A stretch of DNA of 64,000 bases from Geomobilibacter sp964432205 (GCA_964432205.1 CAYSMK010000028.1:1-64000); one strand, 5' to 3'. Shown: positions 51,576-60,748, counted from the first letter of the stretch. The notes: a model not told the origin generated them from the sequence alone. Made by a program: numbers and translations.

Positions 51576-52502
51576 TCAGTGTACCTTCCCCTTTTTGCCG
51601 GCGATGACTATGGAGGCGAGAATGGAGATGGTCAGCACCCCGACGATGACCCCGAGTGAAAAGAAGATGGGGATATGATAGAGATCGGTCAGGAGCATCT
51701 TGACTCCCACAAAGGCCAGGATGAACGATATCCCCAGTTTCAGATAGGCAAACATCTCCATGACATGGGCCAGCAGGTAATAGAGGGACCTGAGGCCCAT
51801 GATCGCGAAGACATTGGATGTGTAGACAATGAACGGATCATGGGTGACTGCCAGCACCGCCGGGATGGAGTCCACGGCAAAGATCACGTCGCTTGACTCA
51901 ACTACCAGGAGGGTCAGAAACAGCGGCGTGGCCGCGAGAATCCCCCCTTTTCTGATAAAGAACCGGTCGTCCCTGATCCGCTTGGTTATCGGGACGAATT
52001 TTCTTACCAGCCTTACCAGCAGATTCTTTTCCGGCTCGATCTTCTCCTCGCCGCCGAATGCCATCTTTAGCCCCGTAAAGACGAGCAGGGCTCCAAAGAC
52101 GAAAATCATCCAGTGAAAACGCTCGATCAGCTCGATACCCACCAGGATGAAAAACGCCCTCATCACCAGGGCGCCGATGATCCCCCATTTGAGGATCTTC
52201 GGCTGGTGCGCCTTGGTAATATGGAAATAATTGAAAATCATGATGAAGACGAAGAGGTTGTCTACCGAGAGGGACTCTTCAATGATATAGCCGGTGAAGA
52301 ACTCCAGCGCCTTGGTCGGACCGAGAACAAAATACACCCCGACATTGAAGATAACCGCAAGGCTGACCCAGACCATGGTCCAGGTCAGGGCCTCGCGGAA
52401 TTTGATCTCGTGGGATTTCCTATTGAACACCCCCAGGTCGAGGACGAACATTATGGTCATCAGGACGGCAAAACCGGCCCACATCATGGTTTGAGAGGTC
52501 AC
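51576..52502 (-). CDS. TerC/Alx-family membrane protein
   Basis: A 308-residue inner-membrane protein with about eight or nine helices. Family signatures include ALEFFTGYIIEESLSVDNLFVF, ILKWGIIGALVMRAFFI and SSDVIFAVDSIPAVLAVTHD, whose acidic residues probably bind metal. Alx and related TerC proteins handle Mn2+ or insert metals into exported enzymes. I searched by eye for a yybP-ykoY manganese riboswitch upstream and did not see one. Confidence 0.92.
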   Translation of the reverse strand: MTSQTMMWAGFAVLMTIMFVLDLGVFNRKSHEIKFREALTWTMVWVSLAVIFNVGVYFVLGPTKALEFFTGYIIEESLSVDNLFVFIMIFNYFHITKAHQPKILKWGIIGALVMRAFFILVGIELIERFHWMIFVFGALLVFTGLKMAFGGEEKIEPEKNLLVRLVRKFVPITKRIRDDRFFIRKGGILAATPLFLTLLVVESSDVIFAVDSIPAVLAVTHDPFIVYTSNVFAIMGLRSLYYLLAHVMEMFAYLKLGISFILAFVGVKMLLTDLYHIPIFFSLGVIVGVLTISILASIVIAGKKGKVH

Positions 52503-53055
52503 TTGAAACTCCTTCGGGGGGGATTGTGGGGACGTGGTATCGTGGCCGGGCTTAAGCTTGAATCGGGTTCTGCATCAAGCTCTCCGGTTGTCCTCATGAT
52601 TCTGACAAGAGTAGTATCACAAATGCCACTGGCGAAAAATCTTTTATTAAATGTTACAGCACGTCATATCCGCCCACCAAAACAGGCCAGGGTAGCCAGC
52701 CTGAAAACGACCACGGTCCGGACCCACTGCGTGCCGGTCAGGACCGTGAATGTGGCGAAAAGTCCCTGCCACTGATTGTTCTTCCGGAATTTAATGAAAT
52801 AGCTTGCCTTTTCGACTTTGCGCCGTTATAGTGCCGTCAGACTGTCACACAAACGACGGCACGGTGTCCGTCGTTTCCTTGTAATCATCGCTTTAGCCCC
52901 CCTGCATCACTTTCCTCAAGATGGCAGAACGCATGGCTGGCGAAGATTTTTTTGTTGCAGCCTGTACGCGTTTTTGCCGCCCCGTTCATGGATCAATTGC
53001 TGGTCCGGTGGCTGTGCGCGTCTGTTTGTCGCCTACACCACCGAAAGGACACAGC
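52503..53055. other. Divergent intergenic region between terC-like and rhlE-like genes
   Basis: No convincing gene. The in-frame extension of the helicase frame back to 52921 has no ribosome site. The stretch must hold both promoters, which I could not assign. A pair of competing hairpins at 52831-52876 is described separately. Confidence 0.55.
52831..52876 (+). promoter_or_regulatory. Candidate RNA switch in the DEAD-box helicase leader
   Basis: GTGCCGTC (52831-52838) can pair with GACGGCAC (52855-52862). The same segment can instead form AAACGACGG (52851-52859) with CCGTCGTTT (52868-52876). The two stems exclude each other because they share 52855-52859. The second stem is followed by CCTTG, not a T-run. 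It lies about 180 nt before the helicase ATG. Confidence 0.4.
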
Positions 53056-54405
53056 ATGACTTTTGCAGAACTCGGCCTCAACCCCTCCATCCTCAAGGCG
53101 GTCACCGCCTGTGGCTACACAACCCCCTCGCCGGTACAGGAACAGGCAATACCCCTCGTTCGCGCCGGCCATGACCTGATCGCCACGGCCGGTACCGGCA
53201 CCGGGAAGACTGCCGCGTTTGTGCTGCCGGCCCTGGAGCGCCTGTCCACCCCGTCAACCCTCCCCGGCAAAGGGCCGCGGCTGCTGGTACTTACCCCGAC
53301 CAGGGAACTGGCACAGCAGGTCATGGATGCGGCCCGCAACTACGGCGGGTTCATGCGGCTACGGTGCGGCTCGATCCTCGGCGGCATGCCGTACCGGGAT
53401 CAGCTCAGGCTCCTCTCCGGGCCGGTGGATATCATCGTTGCCACGCCGGGCCGGCTGGTGGACCACCTGGACCGGGGGAGCATCAAGTTCGACCGCCTGG
53501 AGATGCTGGTGCTGGACGAGGCCGACCGGATGCTGGACATGGGGTTCAGCGAGGACGTGGAGCGGATCGTCGGCTCGGCGCCGGAAAACCGTCAGACCCT
53601 CATGTTCACCGCTACCATGGACTCGACCGTCGACAAGCTGGCCAGGCGGATGCTGCGCGATCCCCGGCGGGTGGAACTGACCGCGAGTGCACCGTCCCAC
53701 CAGCTGATCGACCAGCGGTTGCACGTTGCCGATAACCTGCATCACAAAAAGGCGATGCTCAGGCACCTGATCAACGACAAGAGCCTGTCCCGGGCCATCA
53801 TCTTTTCCGCCACCAAGCGGGATGCCGATGAGCTGGCTCAGGAGCTGTGCCGGAACGGCCACTCTGCCGCGGCCCTGCATGGAGACATGAACCAGGCGGC
53901 CCGCAACCGGACCATATCCAACGTGAAGGCCGGCAGGGTGCGACTGCTGGTGGCTACCGACGTGGCAGCGCGGGGTCTGGACGTGAACGGCATCAGTCAC
54001 GTCATCAACTTCGACCTTCCCCGCTTTGCCGAGGATTACGTCCATCGTATCGGCCGCACCGGTCGCGCCGGGGCGACCGGTACCGCCATCTCCTTTGTCT
54101 CCCAGTCCGAGTTGGCCTATCTGGACCGGATCGAGCGATTCATCGGCAAGGAATTGCCGCAGCATTCCCTGGAAGGGCACGAGCCGATGACAGCGCTCCG
54201 TCGCGTCGGCCGTGGCAACGGTGCCGGCCGTGGGCGTAGCGGTGCGCCGTCCGGCAAGGGCGGTAAAGGGTATGCCAATGCCGGCGGCGCGGCCAAGAGC
54301 GGCGGCAAGCCATGGAGCAATGACCGCAAGGGGCCGGGCAGCCGGACCGGCGGCCAGCACAAGCCGGTCGTGGTAGAGTACCGGAACCGGCGCTCGGACA
54401 TCTAG
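53056..54405 (+). CDS. rhlE: DEAD-box RNA helicase, RhlE type
   Basis: A 449-residue ATP-dependent RNA helicase. Q motif FAELGLNPSILKAVTACGY, Walker A ATAGTGTGKT, DEAD box LVLDEADRMLDMGF, motif III FTATM (in place of SAT), and HRIGRTGRAG for motif VI are all visible in order. The C-terminal 75 residues are a Gly/Lys/Arg-rich RNA-binding tail. The ATG at 53056 is preceded by AAAGGA. Such helicases assist ribosome assembly and RNA turnover, often in the cold. Confidence 0.92.
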   Translation: MTFAELGLNPSILKAVTACGYTTPSPVQEQAIPLVRAGHDLIATAGTGTGKTAAFVLPALERLSTPSTLPGKGPRLLVLTPTRELAQQVMDAARNYGGFMRLRCGSILGGMPYRDQLRLLSGPVDIIVATPGRLVDHLDRGSIKFDRLEMLVLDEADRMLDMGFSEDVERIVGSAPENRQTLMFTATMDSTVDKLARRMLRDPRRVELTASAPSHQLIDQRLHVADNLHHKKAMLRHLINDKSLSRAIIFSATKRDADELAQELCRNGHSAAALHGDMNQAARNRTISNVKAGRVRLLVATDVAARGLDVNGISHVINFDLPRFAEDYVHRIGRTGRAGATGTAISFVSQSELAYLDRIERFIGKELPQHSLEGHEPMTALRRVGRGNGAGRGRSGAPSGKGGKGYANAGGAAKSGGKPWSNDRKGPGSRTGGQHKPVVVEYRNRRSDI

Positions 54406-54436
54406 CCGTTATCGGACAAGTGAAGCGGTAGAAAAG

Positions 54437-54471
54437 AAAAAAGGGCCTGCGAGTGTGCAGGCCCTTTTTTT
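54437..54471 (+). terminator. Intrinsic terminator after rhlE
   Basis: AAAAAAGGGCCTGC and GCAGGCCCTTTTTTT form a long stem around GAGTGT, with A- and T-runs on the two sides, so it can work in both directions. Confidence 0.92.
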
Positions 54472-54532
54472 CGTAAACTATTTCTACTTTGTCATATTCA
54501 GCCTCCGTCCCATCGGGACAGAATGCTTGTAG

Positions 54533-54552
54533 CCGGGGGATTAATCCCCCGG
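54533..54552. repeat. Perfect 20-bp palindrome
   Basis: CCGGGGGATTAATCCCCCGG is fully self-complementary. It lies between the rhlE terminator and the stop of the minus-strand tolC-like gene. It may be a terminator stem for the latter or part of the intergenic repeat family. Confidence 0.75.
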
Positions 54553-54591
54553 TCCCCGAGGGCTGATGACGACTTATTCACTCAACAGCTC

Positions 54592-55878
54592 CTACAGCTG
54601 TCCCAGTGCCCTCTTTACCCTGGCTGTTGCCACCTGGTGATCGAATACGGCCCGGTAGAAGTCGGTCCTGGTCTGGGAGGCGAGGGTCTGGGCATCGATG
54701 ACCTCGGTGGCGGTACCGACCTGTGCCTGGTAGCGGTCCTTGTTGATCCTGAGGTTTTCCTCGCTCTGGGTGATGGCCTGTCTGGCGGTCTCGATCCGCT
54801 GCGCAGCGACCCCCATGTCGTTTCTGGCCGTGGCAAGCTCAAGCCGTATCGATTCTTCCAGGTTTCTCAAGAGCTCTTTCTCCCGTGACAACTGCAGCAC
54901 GTTCCGGCGGTAACCGGCAGTGGTGGCGTAGCCGTCAAACAGATTCACCTTGAGTCCGACGGTTGCCGCCATGATGGCCTGTTCCCTGGCTTTGTCGTTT
55001 TGCAGGTAGTCGAAGGAGAGGCGGGTGAAAATCTCCGGATAGTAGCTGCTGCGGCTATCACTGACCGCCGCCTCGCCGGCCGCGATCTGTTTCTGCTGGG
55101 CCACAAGTTCTGCCCGTAGAGAGACATCCGCCGTGCTCTCCTGGGGGGGTGTCGCGTCAGGTGCTGCCGACAGTTCCCCCCGGAATGCGGCTGGCTGACC
55201 GGTCAGGTAGTTGAGGGTGAGCCAACCGTTGGCCAGGGCATTCCCAGTAGCCAGTCGTTGCTGGCGGCTGGCTGCCAGCTTTACGTCGGCCTGGAGCACG
55301 TCGTTGCGGGTCACGACCCCCTGCTCGAAGAGGATGCGGGCGACCCGCAGGTGATCCTCCCGCTGGCGGATTTCGTCCTCGGCAGTCTGGAGAAGTCGTT
55401 CCTGTTCCAGGATGCCGTAGTAGGCACGCACCACCTGAAGAAACAGCTCCTGCTCCTGTGCCCGGTAACCTGCCGCCACCGACTCACGCCGAAGGCTTGC
55501 CTGGCGGCGCCGGTCGCCGGTGCGGCCGAAATCGTACAGGGTCTGATAGATGGCGAGATTGGCAAAGCCATAATCAGCCTGCTGGGTCTCCTGGGTCAGG
55601 AGGCCGATCTTTACCGCCTGGGGTTCCAGTTGGGCCGTGTAGCCGCCCTGGATGTCGATGCGCGGATAGGCACCGCTTCCCGCCACCGTGATGCTCTCGG
55701 CGGCGATCTTTTCGTCATGGCGTGCCACCGCCAGTTCCGGATTCCTGCTGGCGGCCAGTTTCAGGCAGTCCGCAAGGGTGACGGTGTCGGCAGCGGCGGC
55801 AGCGGCGGCAGTGGCGGCAGTGGCGGCGGTGGCCAGGAGGAGCAGGCCGGTCAACGCGGCGCCTATGGAGCGTTTCAT
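54592..55878 (-). CDS. TolC-family outer-membrane channel
   Basis: A 428-residue outer-membrane efflux protein with two OEP domains (GAYPRIDIQGGY, NLAIYQTLYDFGRTGDRR, LKVNLFDGYATTAGY). The signal peptide contains an alanine tract coded by near-identical GCC/GCT triplets (residues about 18-30). It follows a marR-type gene with a 4-nt overlap (ATGA), so that repressor very probably controls it. No pump or adaptor gene is present in the window, and the gene is followed by a helicase on the other strand. Confidence 0.88.
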   Translation of the reverse strand: MKRSIGAALTGLLLLATAATAATAAAAAAADTVTLADCLKLAASRNPELAVARHDEKIAAESITVAGSGAYPRIDIQGGYTAQLEPQAVKIGLLTQETQQADYGFANLAIYQTLYDFGRTGDRRRQASLRRESVAAGYRAQEQELFLQVVRAYYGILEQERLLQTAEDEIRQREDHLRVARILFEQGVVTRNDVLQADVKLAASRQQRLATGNALANGWLTLNYLTGQPAAFRGELSAAPDATPPQESTADVSLRAELVAQQKQIAAGEAAVSDSRSSYYPEIFTRLSFDYLQNDKAREQAIMAATVGLKVNLFDGYATTAGYRRNVLQLSREKELLRNLEESIRLELATARNDMGVAAQRIETARQAITQSEENLRINKDRYQAQVGTATEVIDAQTLASQTRTDFYRAVFDHQVATARVKRALGQL

Positions 55879-56300
55879 GTCCCCTCCGGTCGACGGAGCT
55901 TGTCCAGGATGCGCTTGAGGGTGCTGAGCTCATCAGCGCTGATGCCGGCCACGAACCTGGCCTGTACCAGCTCGGACAGCGGACAGAGTTCGGCCTGCAG
56001 CCGTTTTCCTTCCTGCGTCAGAAAGATCTGGTAGGCCCGCCGGTCTTCCGGGTGCGGGCGGCGTTCCACCAGCCCCATTTTCGCCAGACGGTCGATCAGC
56101 CCCCCCATGGTGGTCCGGTCGATATGCGCCCGTGCCGACAGTTCCGCCTGGGAGAGGCCGTCTTCCTGCCAGAGAAAGCCGAGGAGCCCGAACTGCCGGG
56201 GGGTGAGGTTGAAGCGGTCGAATTCTTCCTTGAAGATTGCGCAGGCGCGCTGATACGCCTTGGCCAGCAGGAACCCGACACTCTTGTCGATTTCGCTCAT
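55875..56300 (-). CDS. MarR-family transcriptional regulator
   Basis: A 141-residue winged-helix repressor. LTPRQFGLLGFLWQEDGLSQ and LSARAHIDRTTMGGLIDRLA (recognition helix) are followed by the wing KMGLVERRPHPEDRRAYQIFLT. It is translationally coupled to the downstream tolC-like gene. A consensus promoter with a possible operator lies directly upstream. The ligand is unknown; aromatic compounds or antibiotics are common for the family. Confidence 0.9.
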   Translation of the reverse strand: MSEIDKSVGFLLAKAYQRACAIFKEEFDRFNLTPRQFGLLGFLWQEDGLSQAELSARAHIDRTTMGGLIDRLAKMGLVERRPHPEDRRAYQIFLTQEGKRLQAELCPLSELVQARFVAGISADELSTLKRILDKLRRPEGT

Positions 56301-56326
56301 GGGTATGACCTCGCGGTGAGATACGC

Positions 56327-56354
56327 ATTATACGGGTAGTCAGTATGCTGTCAA
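56327..56354 (-). promoter_or_regulatory. Consensus sigma-70 promoter with overlapping dyad (marR-tolC)
   Basis: On the minus strand TTGACA (56354-56349) and TATAAT (56332-56327) are 16 bp apart, both perfect boxes. The spacer and -10 contain GCATAC and GTATAATGC arranged as a dyad, a likely MarR operator that would block polymerase. Confidence 0.75.
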
Positions 56355-56418
56355 TGAGGTTTGGCGAAGCGCAGGCAGGTGAGGGGTGGAAAGGGTGGGG
56401 AGGAGAGAGCAGTGCATT

Positions 56419-56441
56419 CCCCCTCTTGGGTTAAGAGGGGG
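56419..56441. repeat. REP-like palindrome, relative of the one at 21657
   Basis: CCCCCTCTT (56419-56427) pairs with AAGAGGGGG (56433-56441) around GGGTT. The flank TAGGGGGAGTTA echoes AACTCCCCCTCA next to the copy after livF, so the two belong to one family. It lies just after the moeA stop (minus strand). Confidence 0.75.
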
Positions 56442-56451
56442 GTAGGGGGAG

Positions 56452-57666
56452 TTACACCTCATCCATCTCCAGTTCGCTTCGCATCACGTTGACCAGCACC
56501 TCCTCGCCGGCGGCGAACGAGGTGCGATCCTTGGGGAGCAGGGCGACACCGTCGGCCTGGATCATGGTTTTCAGGATGCCGGTGTTCTGGTCGCCGGATG
56601 TCGTCGCTACCAGGTTGCCGTTGATCCGTTCGAGCCGTACCCGCAGGAAGTTTACCTTCCCTCCCTTTTTCCGGACCTCTTCCTTCAGGGTTGCCGCTAC
56701 CCGGTGCCTGATCACCCTGGTGTGCCCCATCATCCTCAGGAGCGCCGGCCTGACGAACTCCTCGAAGGTGATCATGGTGGATACCGGGTTGCCGGGCAGG
56801 GAAAAGACCGGCACCGTTCCCTTGAGGCCGAAGGCCGTGGGACCGCCCGGTTTGATCTCCACCTTCCAGAACAGTTGCCTGATCCCCAGTTCGGCAAGCA
56901 CGTCGCGGACGAGATCCAGGTCGCCGGCCGAGACGCCGGCCGAGGTGATGAGGGCGTCCGCCTTGAGCCCTTCGATCATTTTCTCCTCAAGACTCTCCCT
57001 GGTGTCCCGGGCAATGCCGAGCAGTACCGGTTCGGCGCCGATTTCCTTCACTGCGGCAGCAAGGGAGAAGGAGTTGCTGTTGACGATCTTGCCAGGGGTG
57101 GGGGGGGTGCCCAGGTTAACCAGTTCGTCGCCGGTGGAGAGGATGGCTACCCGCGCCCGGCGGTAAACCCGAACAACGGCATAGCCGAACGAGGCCAGCA
57201 GTCCGATCTCGGGGGGGCGGAGCAGGGTGCCGGCCGTGATGGCCGTCTCCCCGGCCGCGATATCCTCCCCGGTGAAGCGGATATGCTGGTTCTGCACGAC
57301 CGGTGCCTTGATGGTGACAACGCCGCTCTCCTCCGCGGTCTCCTCGACCGGCACCACCGCGTCGCAGCCGGGCGGGACAGGGGCTCCGGTCATGATCTTG
57401 ATGGCCGTGCCCGGCACCACCGCGGAGCTGATCATCCCGCCGGCCGGGATGAAGCCGGTAACCTGCAGCCGGGACCCTTCCCGGCAATCGGCCGCAATGA
57501 CGGCATAGCCGTCCATGGCCGAGTTGTCCGTCAACGGCAGGTCCCTCGGGGCAACGATCTCTTCGGCAATGACCCGTCCCACTGCGTCCAGAAGCCCCAC
57601 CTGTTCGACGCCGAGCGGGGCGATGCTGTCGAGAATGATCTTTCGTGCTTCTTCAAAGGTAGGCAT
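56452..57666 (-). CDS. moeA: Molybdopterin molybdotransferase MoeA
   Basis: A 404-residue enzyme that inserts molybdate (or tungstate) into adenylylated molybdopterin. RDLPLTDNSAMDGYAVIAAD, IMTGAPVPPGCDAVVPVEET, ILSTGDELV and FSLPGNPVSTMITFEEFV are the MoeA signatures in order. It is the last gene of the minus-strand moaE-tupABC-moeA run and would finish the cofactor whose metal TupABC imports. It starts 32 nt after tupC. Confidence 0.95.
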   Translation of the reverse strand: MPTFEEARKIILDSIAPLGVEQVGLLDAVGRVIAEEIVAPRDLPLTDNSAMDGYAVIAADCREGSRLQVTGFIPAGGMISSAVVPGTAIKIMTGAPVPPGCDAVVPVEETAEESGVVTIKAPVVQNQHIRFTGEDIAAGETAITAGTLLRPPEIGLLASFGYAVVRVYRRARVAILSTGDELVNLGTPPTPGKIVNSNSFSLAAAVKEIGAEPVLLGIARDTRESLEEKMIEGLKADALITSAGVSAGDLDLVRDVLAELGIRQLFWKVEIKPGGPTAFGLKGTVPVFSLPGNPVSTMITFEEFVRPALLRMMGHTRVIRHRVAATLKEEVRKKGGKVNFLRVRLERINGNLVATTSGDQNTGILKTMIQADGVALLPKDRTSFAAGEEVLVNVMRSELEMDEV

Positions 57667-57698
57667 GCTGGTTCTGTATCCTTTGCGTCATTTGAGTA

Positions 57699-58790
57699 TC
57701 ACCCTTTCCGGAACAGGTGCACGGACGTGGCCTTGAACGAGGCGTAGACCGGGCAGCCCGGGGTGAGGGCCAGTTGGGAGAGCGACTGGTTGGTCACCGT
57801 GGCGACCAGGGTGAAGCCGCAGTCCATGTACACCTTGTTGAACAGCCCCAACGGGACGATCTTCGTCACGCTGCCGGGAAAGACGTTGCGGGCGCTGGTG
57901 TGATCGGGACTGGTCGACGTGACCACCACATGCTCCGGGTGTATGCAGAGTACCACATGTTCGCCCGGTGCGCCATCCCCCGGCAGCTCCATGGTCCGGC
58001 CGGCCACGTCCAGGGACAAGAGGCCGTTGCCGGCCCCTGCAACCGTACCGGTAAAGACATTCTCCATCCCCACGAAGGTGGCCACGAACTCGTTCGCCGG
58101 CTGGCCCATGACCGCCGACGGCATGCCGGTCTGGACGATGGTGCCCTGGTGCAGCACGACCAGCCTGTCGGCCAGTCTGAGCGCCTCTACCTGATCGTGG
58201 GTGGTCATGATCGCTGCCGTGCCCGACTCCCGGAGGATCTGCTCCAGGTCGTCGGTCAGGTTCTGGCGGGTCGGCGGGTCCAGGGCGACGAACGGTTCAT
58301 CCAGCAGGATGACTTCCGGTTGGGTGGCAAAGGCGCGGGCCAGGCTGGTGCGTTGCGCCTCGCCGCCGGAAAGCTTGCGGGCCGAACGGTCGGCCAGGTG
58401 GGCGATCCTGAACCGATCCATGCAGCTCGTCACCCGCTCCCGGATGACTGCCGGCGGGAGCCGGCGGATCTTCAGCCCGGCTGCCACGTTGTCGAACACC
58501 GTGGTGTCGAAGAGCAGCGGGTCCTGGAAGACCATGGCCAGTTTCCGGCGAAAGTCGGTTGCTCCACTACCCATCCGGACCGTCTCGCCCCGGAACAGCA
58601 GCTCTCCGGCCGCAGGTTTCAGCAGACAGGCCAGGCTGAGCAGGAAGGTGGATTTACCGGCGCCGTTGGGGCCGATCAGGGCCACGGTCTCGTTCTCGTG
58701 CAGGGTGAATGACGGAATCCGGATGACCTCCGTGCCGCCCCGCTCCACCCTGAGGTCGCGCAGTTCCAGTATCGGTCTCTGAGCGGTCAT
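57699..58790 (-). CDS. tupC: Tungstate/molybdate ABC transporter ATPase (TupC-like)
   Basis: A 363-residue ATPase: Walker A GPNGAGKST, Q-loop VFQDPLLF, signature LSGGEAQRTSLARA, Walker B VILLDEPFVALDP, and a C-terminal TOBE-like domain (about 255-360) that can bind oxyanion. The ATG at 58790 overlaps the stop of tupB by 4 nt. A longer reading to 59207 in this frame only translates tupB out of frame. Assigned to tungstate because of the TupA-type binding protein in the same operon. Confidence 0.9.
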   Translation of the reverse strand: MTAQRPILELRDLRVERGGTEVIRIPSFTLHENETVALIGPNGAGKSTFLLSLACLLKPAAGELLFRGETVRMGSGATDFRRKLAMVFQDPLLFDTTVFDNVAAGLKIRRLPPAVIRERVTSCMDRFRIAHLADRSARKLSGGEAQRTSLARAFATQPEVILLDEPFVALDPPTRQNLTDDLEQILRESGTAAIMTTHDQVEALRLADRLVVLHQGTIVQTGMPSAVMGQPANEFVATFVGMENVFTGTVAGAGNGLLSLDVAGRTMELPGDGAPGEHVVLCIHPEHVVVTSTSPDHTSARNVFPGSVTKIVPLGLFNKVYMDCGFTLVATVTNQSLSQLALTPGCPVYASFKATSVHLFRKG

Positions 58791-59485
58791 CGGGGCCGCT
58801 CCCGCTGCTGGACAACGGTCAGCAGGTAATTGACGGCAAAGCAGAGGGCAAGGAGGATGATGCCGAGGGCAATGGCGGTGTCGAAGTTCCCCCGGCTGGT
58901 CTCCATGACCGTGGCCGTGGTCAGGACCCGGGTGTATCCCTTGATGTTGCCGCCGACCATGATGGAGGCCCCGACCTCGGAGATCACCCCGCCGAAGCCG
59001 GCCATGATCCCGGCCAGAAGCGGCAGGCGTGCCTCTTTGACCAGCAGCCAGACCATCTGCGACCGCGAGGCTCCCAGGGCCAGGATCTGCAGCCTCAAGT
59101 TGGCCGGCAGGTTCTGGATGGCGGCAATGGAGATCCCCATGACGATCGGGGTGGCGATGATGGTCTGGGCAATGACCATGGCGCTGGGGGTGTAGAGGAT
59201 GTCCCATTCGCTGAACGGGCCGTTTCGCCAGAGCATGATGGTGACGAAGAGGCCGACCACTACCGGCGGCAGCCCCATGCTGGTGTTCACGACGCTCACC
59301 ACCAGCCGCTTGCCCGGAAAGTCGGCGAGGGCGACAGCCGTACCCCCCAGGGTGCCGATCACCAGGCTGATCAGGGTTGCCAGTCCGGAGACCTTGAGGG
59401 AAAGGAGCACAACGGAGAGCACCTCCCGGTCAAGAGAGACCAGGAGGTGCCATGCCTGCACAAATCCTTCGAGAATCAGCTCCAT
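58787..59485 (-). CDS. tupB: Tungstate ABC transporter permease (TupB-like)
   Basis: A 232-residue permease with about five or six helices. The coupling motif is in LALGASRSQMVWLLVKEARL, and GFGGVISEVGASIMVGGNIKG is characteristic of the TupB/ModB-like group. Its start codon directly follows the tupA stop with no gap and its end overlaps tupC. Confidence 0.92.
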   Translation of the reverse strand: MELILEGFVQAWHLLVSLDREVLSVVLLSLKVSGLATLISLVIGTLGGTAVALADFPGKRLVVSVVNTSMGLPPVVVGLFVTIMLWRNGPFSEWDILYTPSAMVIAQTIIATPIVMGISIAAIQNLPANLRLQILALGASRSQMVWLLVKEARLPLLAGIMAGFGGVISEVGASIMVGGNIKGYTRVLTTATVMETSRGNFDTAIALGIILLALCFAVNYLLTVVQQRERPR

Positions 59486-60343
59486 CTACAGTCCCAGCGA
59501 CTCCGGCTTCTTGCCCGCATCCGGGAAGAAGAGGGGGGAGCCGTACTTGTCCACGCCGAACTTGGCGATCAGTTCCTGGGTCTTCTTCGAGACCATGAAG
59601 TCGGCAAACGCCTTGGCGCCGGCGGTATTCACCCTGGGCCACTTGGCGGGATTCACCTCGATCACGTGGTAGACGTTCAGGAGCTTTGTGTCTCCTTCCG
59701 CCAGGATCTCAAGTCCGAGCGTCTTCTTGAGCGCCAGGTACGTTGCCCGGTCGGTCAGGGTGTATCCCTTCTTCTCGGCTGCCACGTTCAAGGTCTGGCC
59801 CATGCCGAGACCGGTCTGCTGGTACCACTTCTGGCCGTCCGGGGTGACCCCGGCCGCCTTCCAGAGCCCCTTTTCCTTGGCATGGGTGCCGGAGTTGTCC
59901 CCGCGCGACAGGAACAGCGCGCCGGCCTGGGAGATCTTCCTGAATACCTCGGCCGACGATTTGGTGCCCTTGACTTTAGCGGGGTCGGCGGCCGGCCCGA
60001 CCACGATGAAGTCGTTGTGCATCACCAGCCGGCGGCTGCTGCCGGCTGCTTCGGCCATGAACTTCATCTCGGCATCCGGGGAGTGGACCAGAAGCACATC
60101 GGCCTCTCCCTTCTTCCCCATGGTCATGGCCTGGCCGGAGCCGACGGCAATGGTCTTGACGAAGTAGCCGTTTTCCTTCTCGAAGAGCGGGATCAGGACG
60201 TCCAGCAGGCCGGAGTCCTGGGTGCTGGTGGTGGTGGCGAGGATCAGGTTCTTCTGGGCCGCTGCCGCCGGCTGGGTCATTGTGACGCAAACCAGTGCGA
60301 CAAGGGCGGTGAGGAAGCTGACGATGTTTCGTGCTCTGTTCAT
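59486..60343 (-). CDS. tupA: Tungstate-binding periplasmic protein (TupA-like)
   Basis: A 285-residue exported binding protein. After the signal peptide (1-28) it reads LILATTTSTQDSGLLDVLIP, the TTTS motif that distinguishes TupA from ModA and WtpA. VGSGQAMTMGKKGEADVLLV and FVVVGP-like FIVVGPAADPAKVKG follow, as in characterised TupA proteins. It should bind tungstate with high selectivity and feed TupBC. AAAGGAGG precedes the ATG; moaE ends 24 nt upstream. Confidence 0.93.
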   Translation of the reverse strand: MNRARNIVSFLTALVALVCVTMTQPAAAAQKNLILATTTSTQDSGLLDVLIPLFEKENGYFVKTIAVGSGQAMTMGKKGEADVLLVHSPDAEMKFMAEAAGSSRRLVMHNDFIVVGPAADPAKVKGTKSSAEVFRKISQAGALFLSRGDNSGTHAKEKGLWKAAGVTPDGQKWYQQTGLGMGQTLNVAAEKKGYTLTDRATYLALKKTLGLEILAEGDTKLLNVYHVIEVNPAKWPRVNTAGAKAFADFMVSKKTQELIAKFGVDKYGSPLFFPDAGKKPESLGL

Positions 60344-60367
60344 ACAATCCCTCCTTTTTGATGTGGT

Positions 60368-60748
60368 TCAGGCATACACTTCATTCTTGACGATGGTCGT
60401 CATCCGTTTCAGCCGGCTGATTCCCTGCCTGCACGCCTCGAAGGCGTCCTCGCTGTTGGGGGAACTGGCCGCCACCAGGGAGATGATGTCGCCTATGCCG
60501 AGACAGCCGGTGCGCCGGATCAGCAGGATGTCCTCCACCTGCCATTGCTCCTTCAGGTCGGCGACGATCCCCTCCATCTCCTGTTCGACCCCATCCTTTG
60601 CCCGGTAGTCGATGCAGCTGGTCCTGCCGCTGGCGTCGGCCTGTTCCTTGACCACGGCGTAGTGGAAGACCACCGATCCCGAACTGCCCTTGCCAATCCG
60701 TTCGTACAGTGCTGTCGGGTTTATCGGCTCGTTGGTGATGCTGACCAT
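60368..60748 (-). CDS. moaE: MoaE-like molybdopterin synthase catalytic subunit
   Basis: A 126-residue protein that would transfer sulfur to precursor Z to make molybdopterin. The family pattern ends with AFEACRQGISRLKRMTTIVK, which keeps the two catalytic lysines (RLK and IVK). The ATG at 60748 has GGAGG 7 nt upstream. An in-frame ATG at 60853 with AAAGGAG would add 35 residues, but that extension spans an intrinsic terminator and is more likely riboswitch sequence. The small subunit gene moaD is not in the window. First gene of the tungstate-cofactor operon. Confidence 0.85.
   Translation of the reverse strand: MVSITNEPINPTALYERIGKGSSGSVVFHYAVVKEQADASGRTSCIDYRAKDGVEQEMEGIVADLKEQWQVEDILLIRRTGCLGIGDIISLVAASSPNSEDAFEACRQGISRLKRMTTIVKNEVYA

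Noticed and set aside
52503..52700. Possible yybP-ykoY manganese riboswitch before the terC-like gene
   Set aside because: The conserved loop sequences of that riboswitch could not be found on the minus strand.
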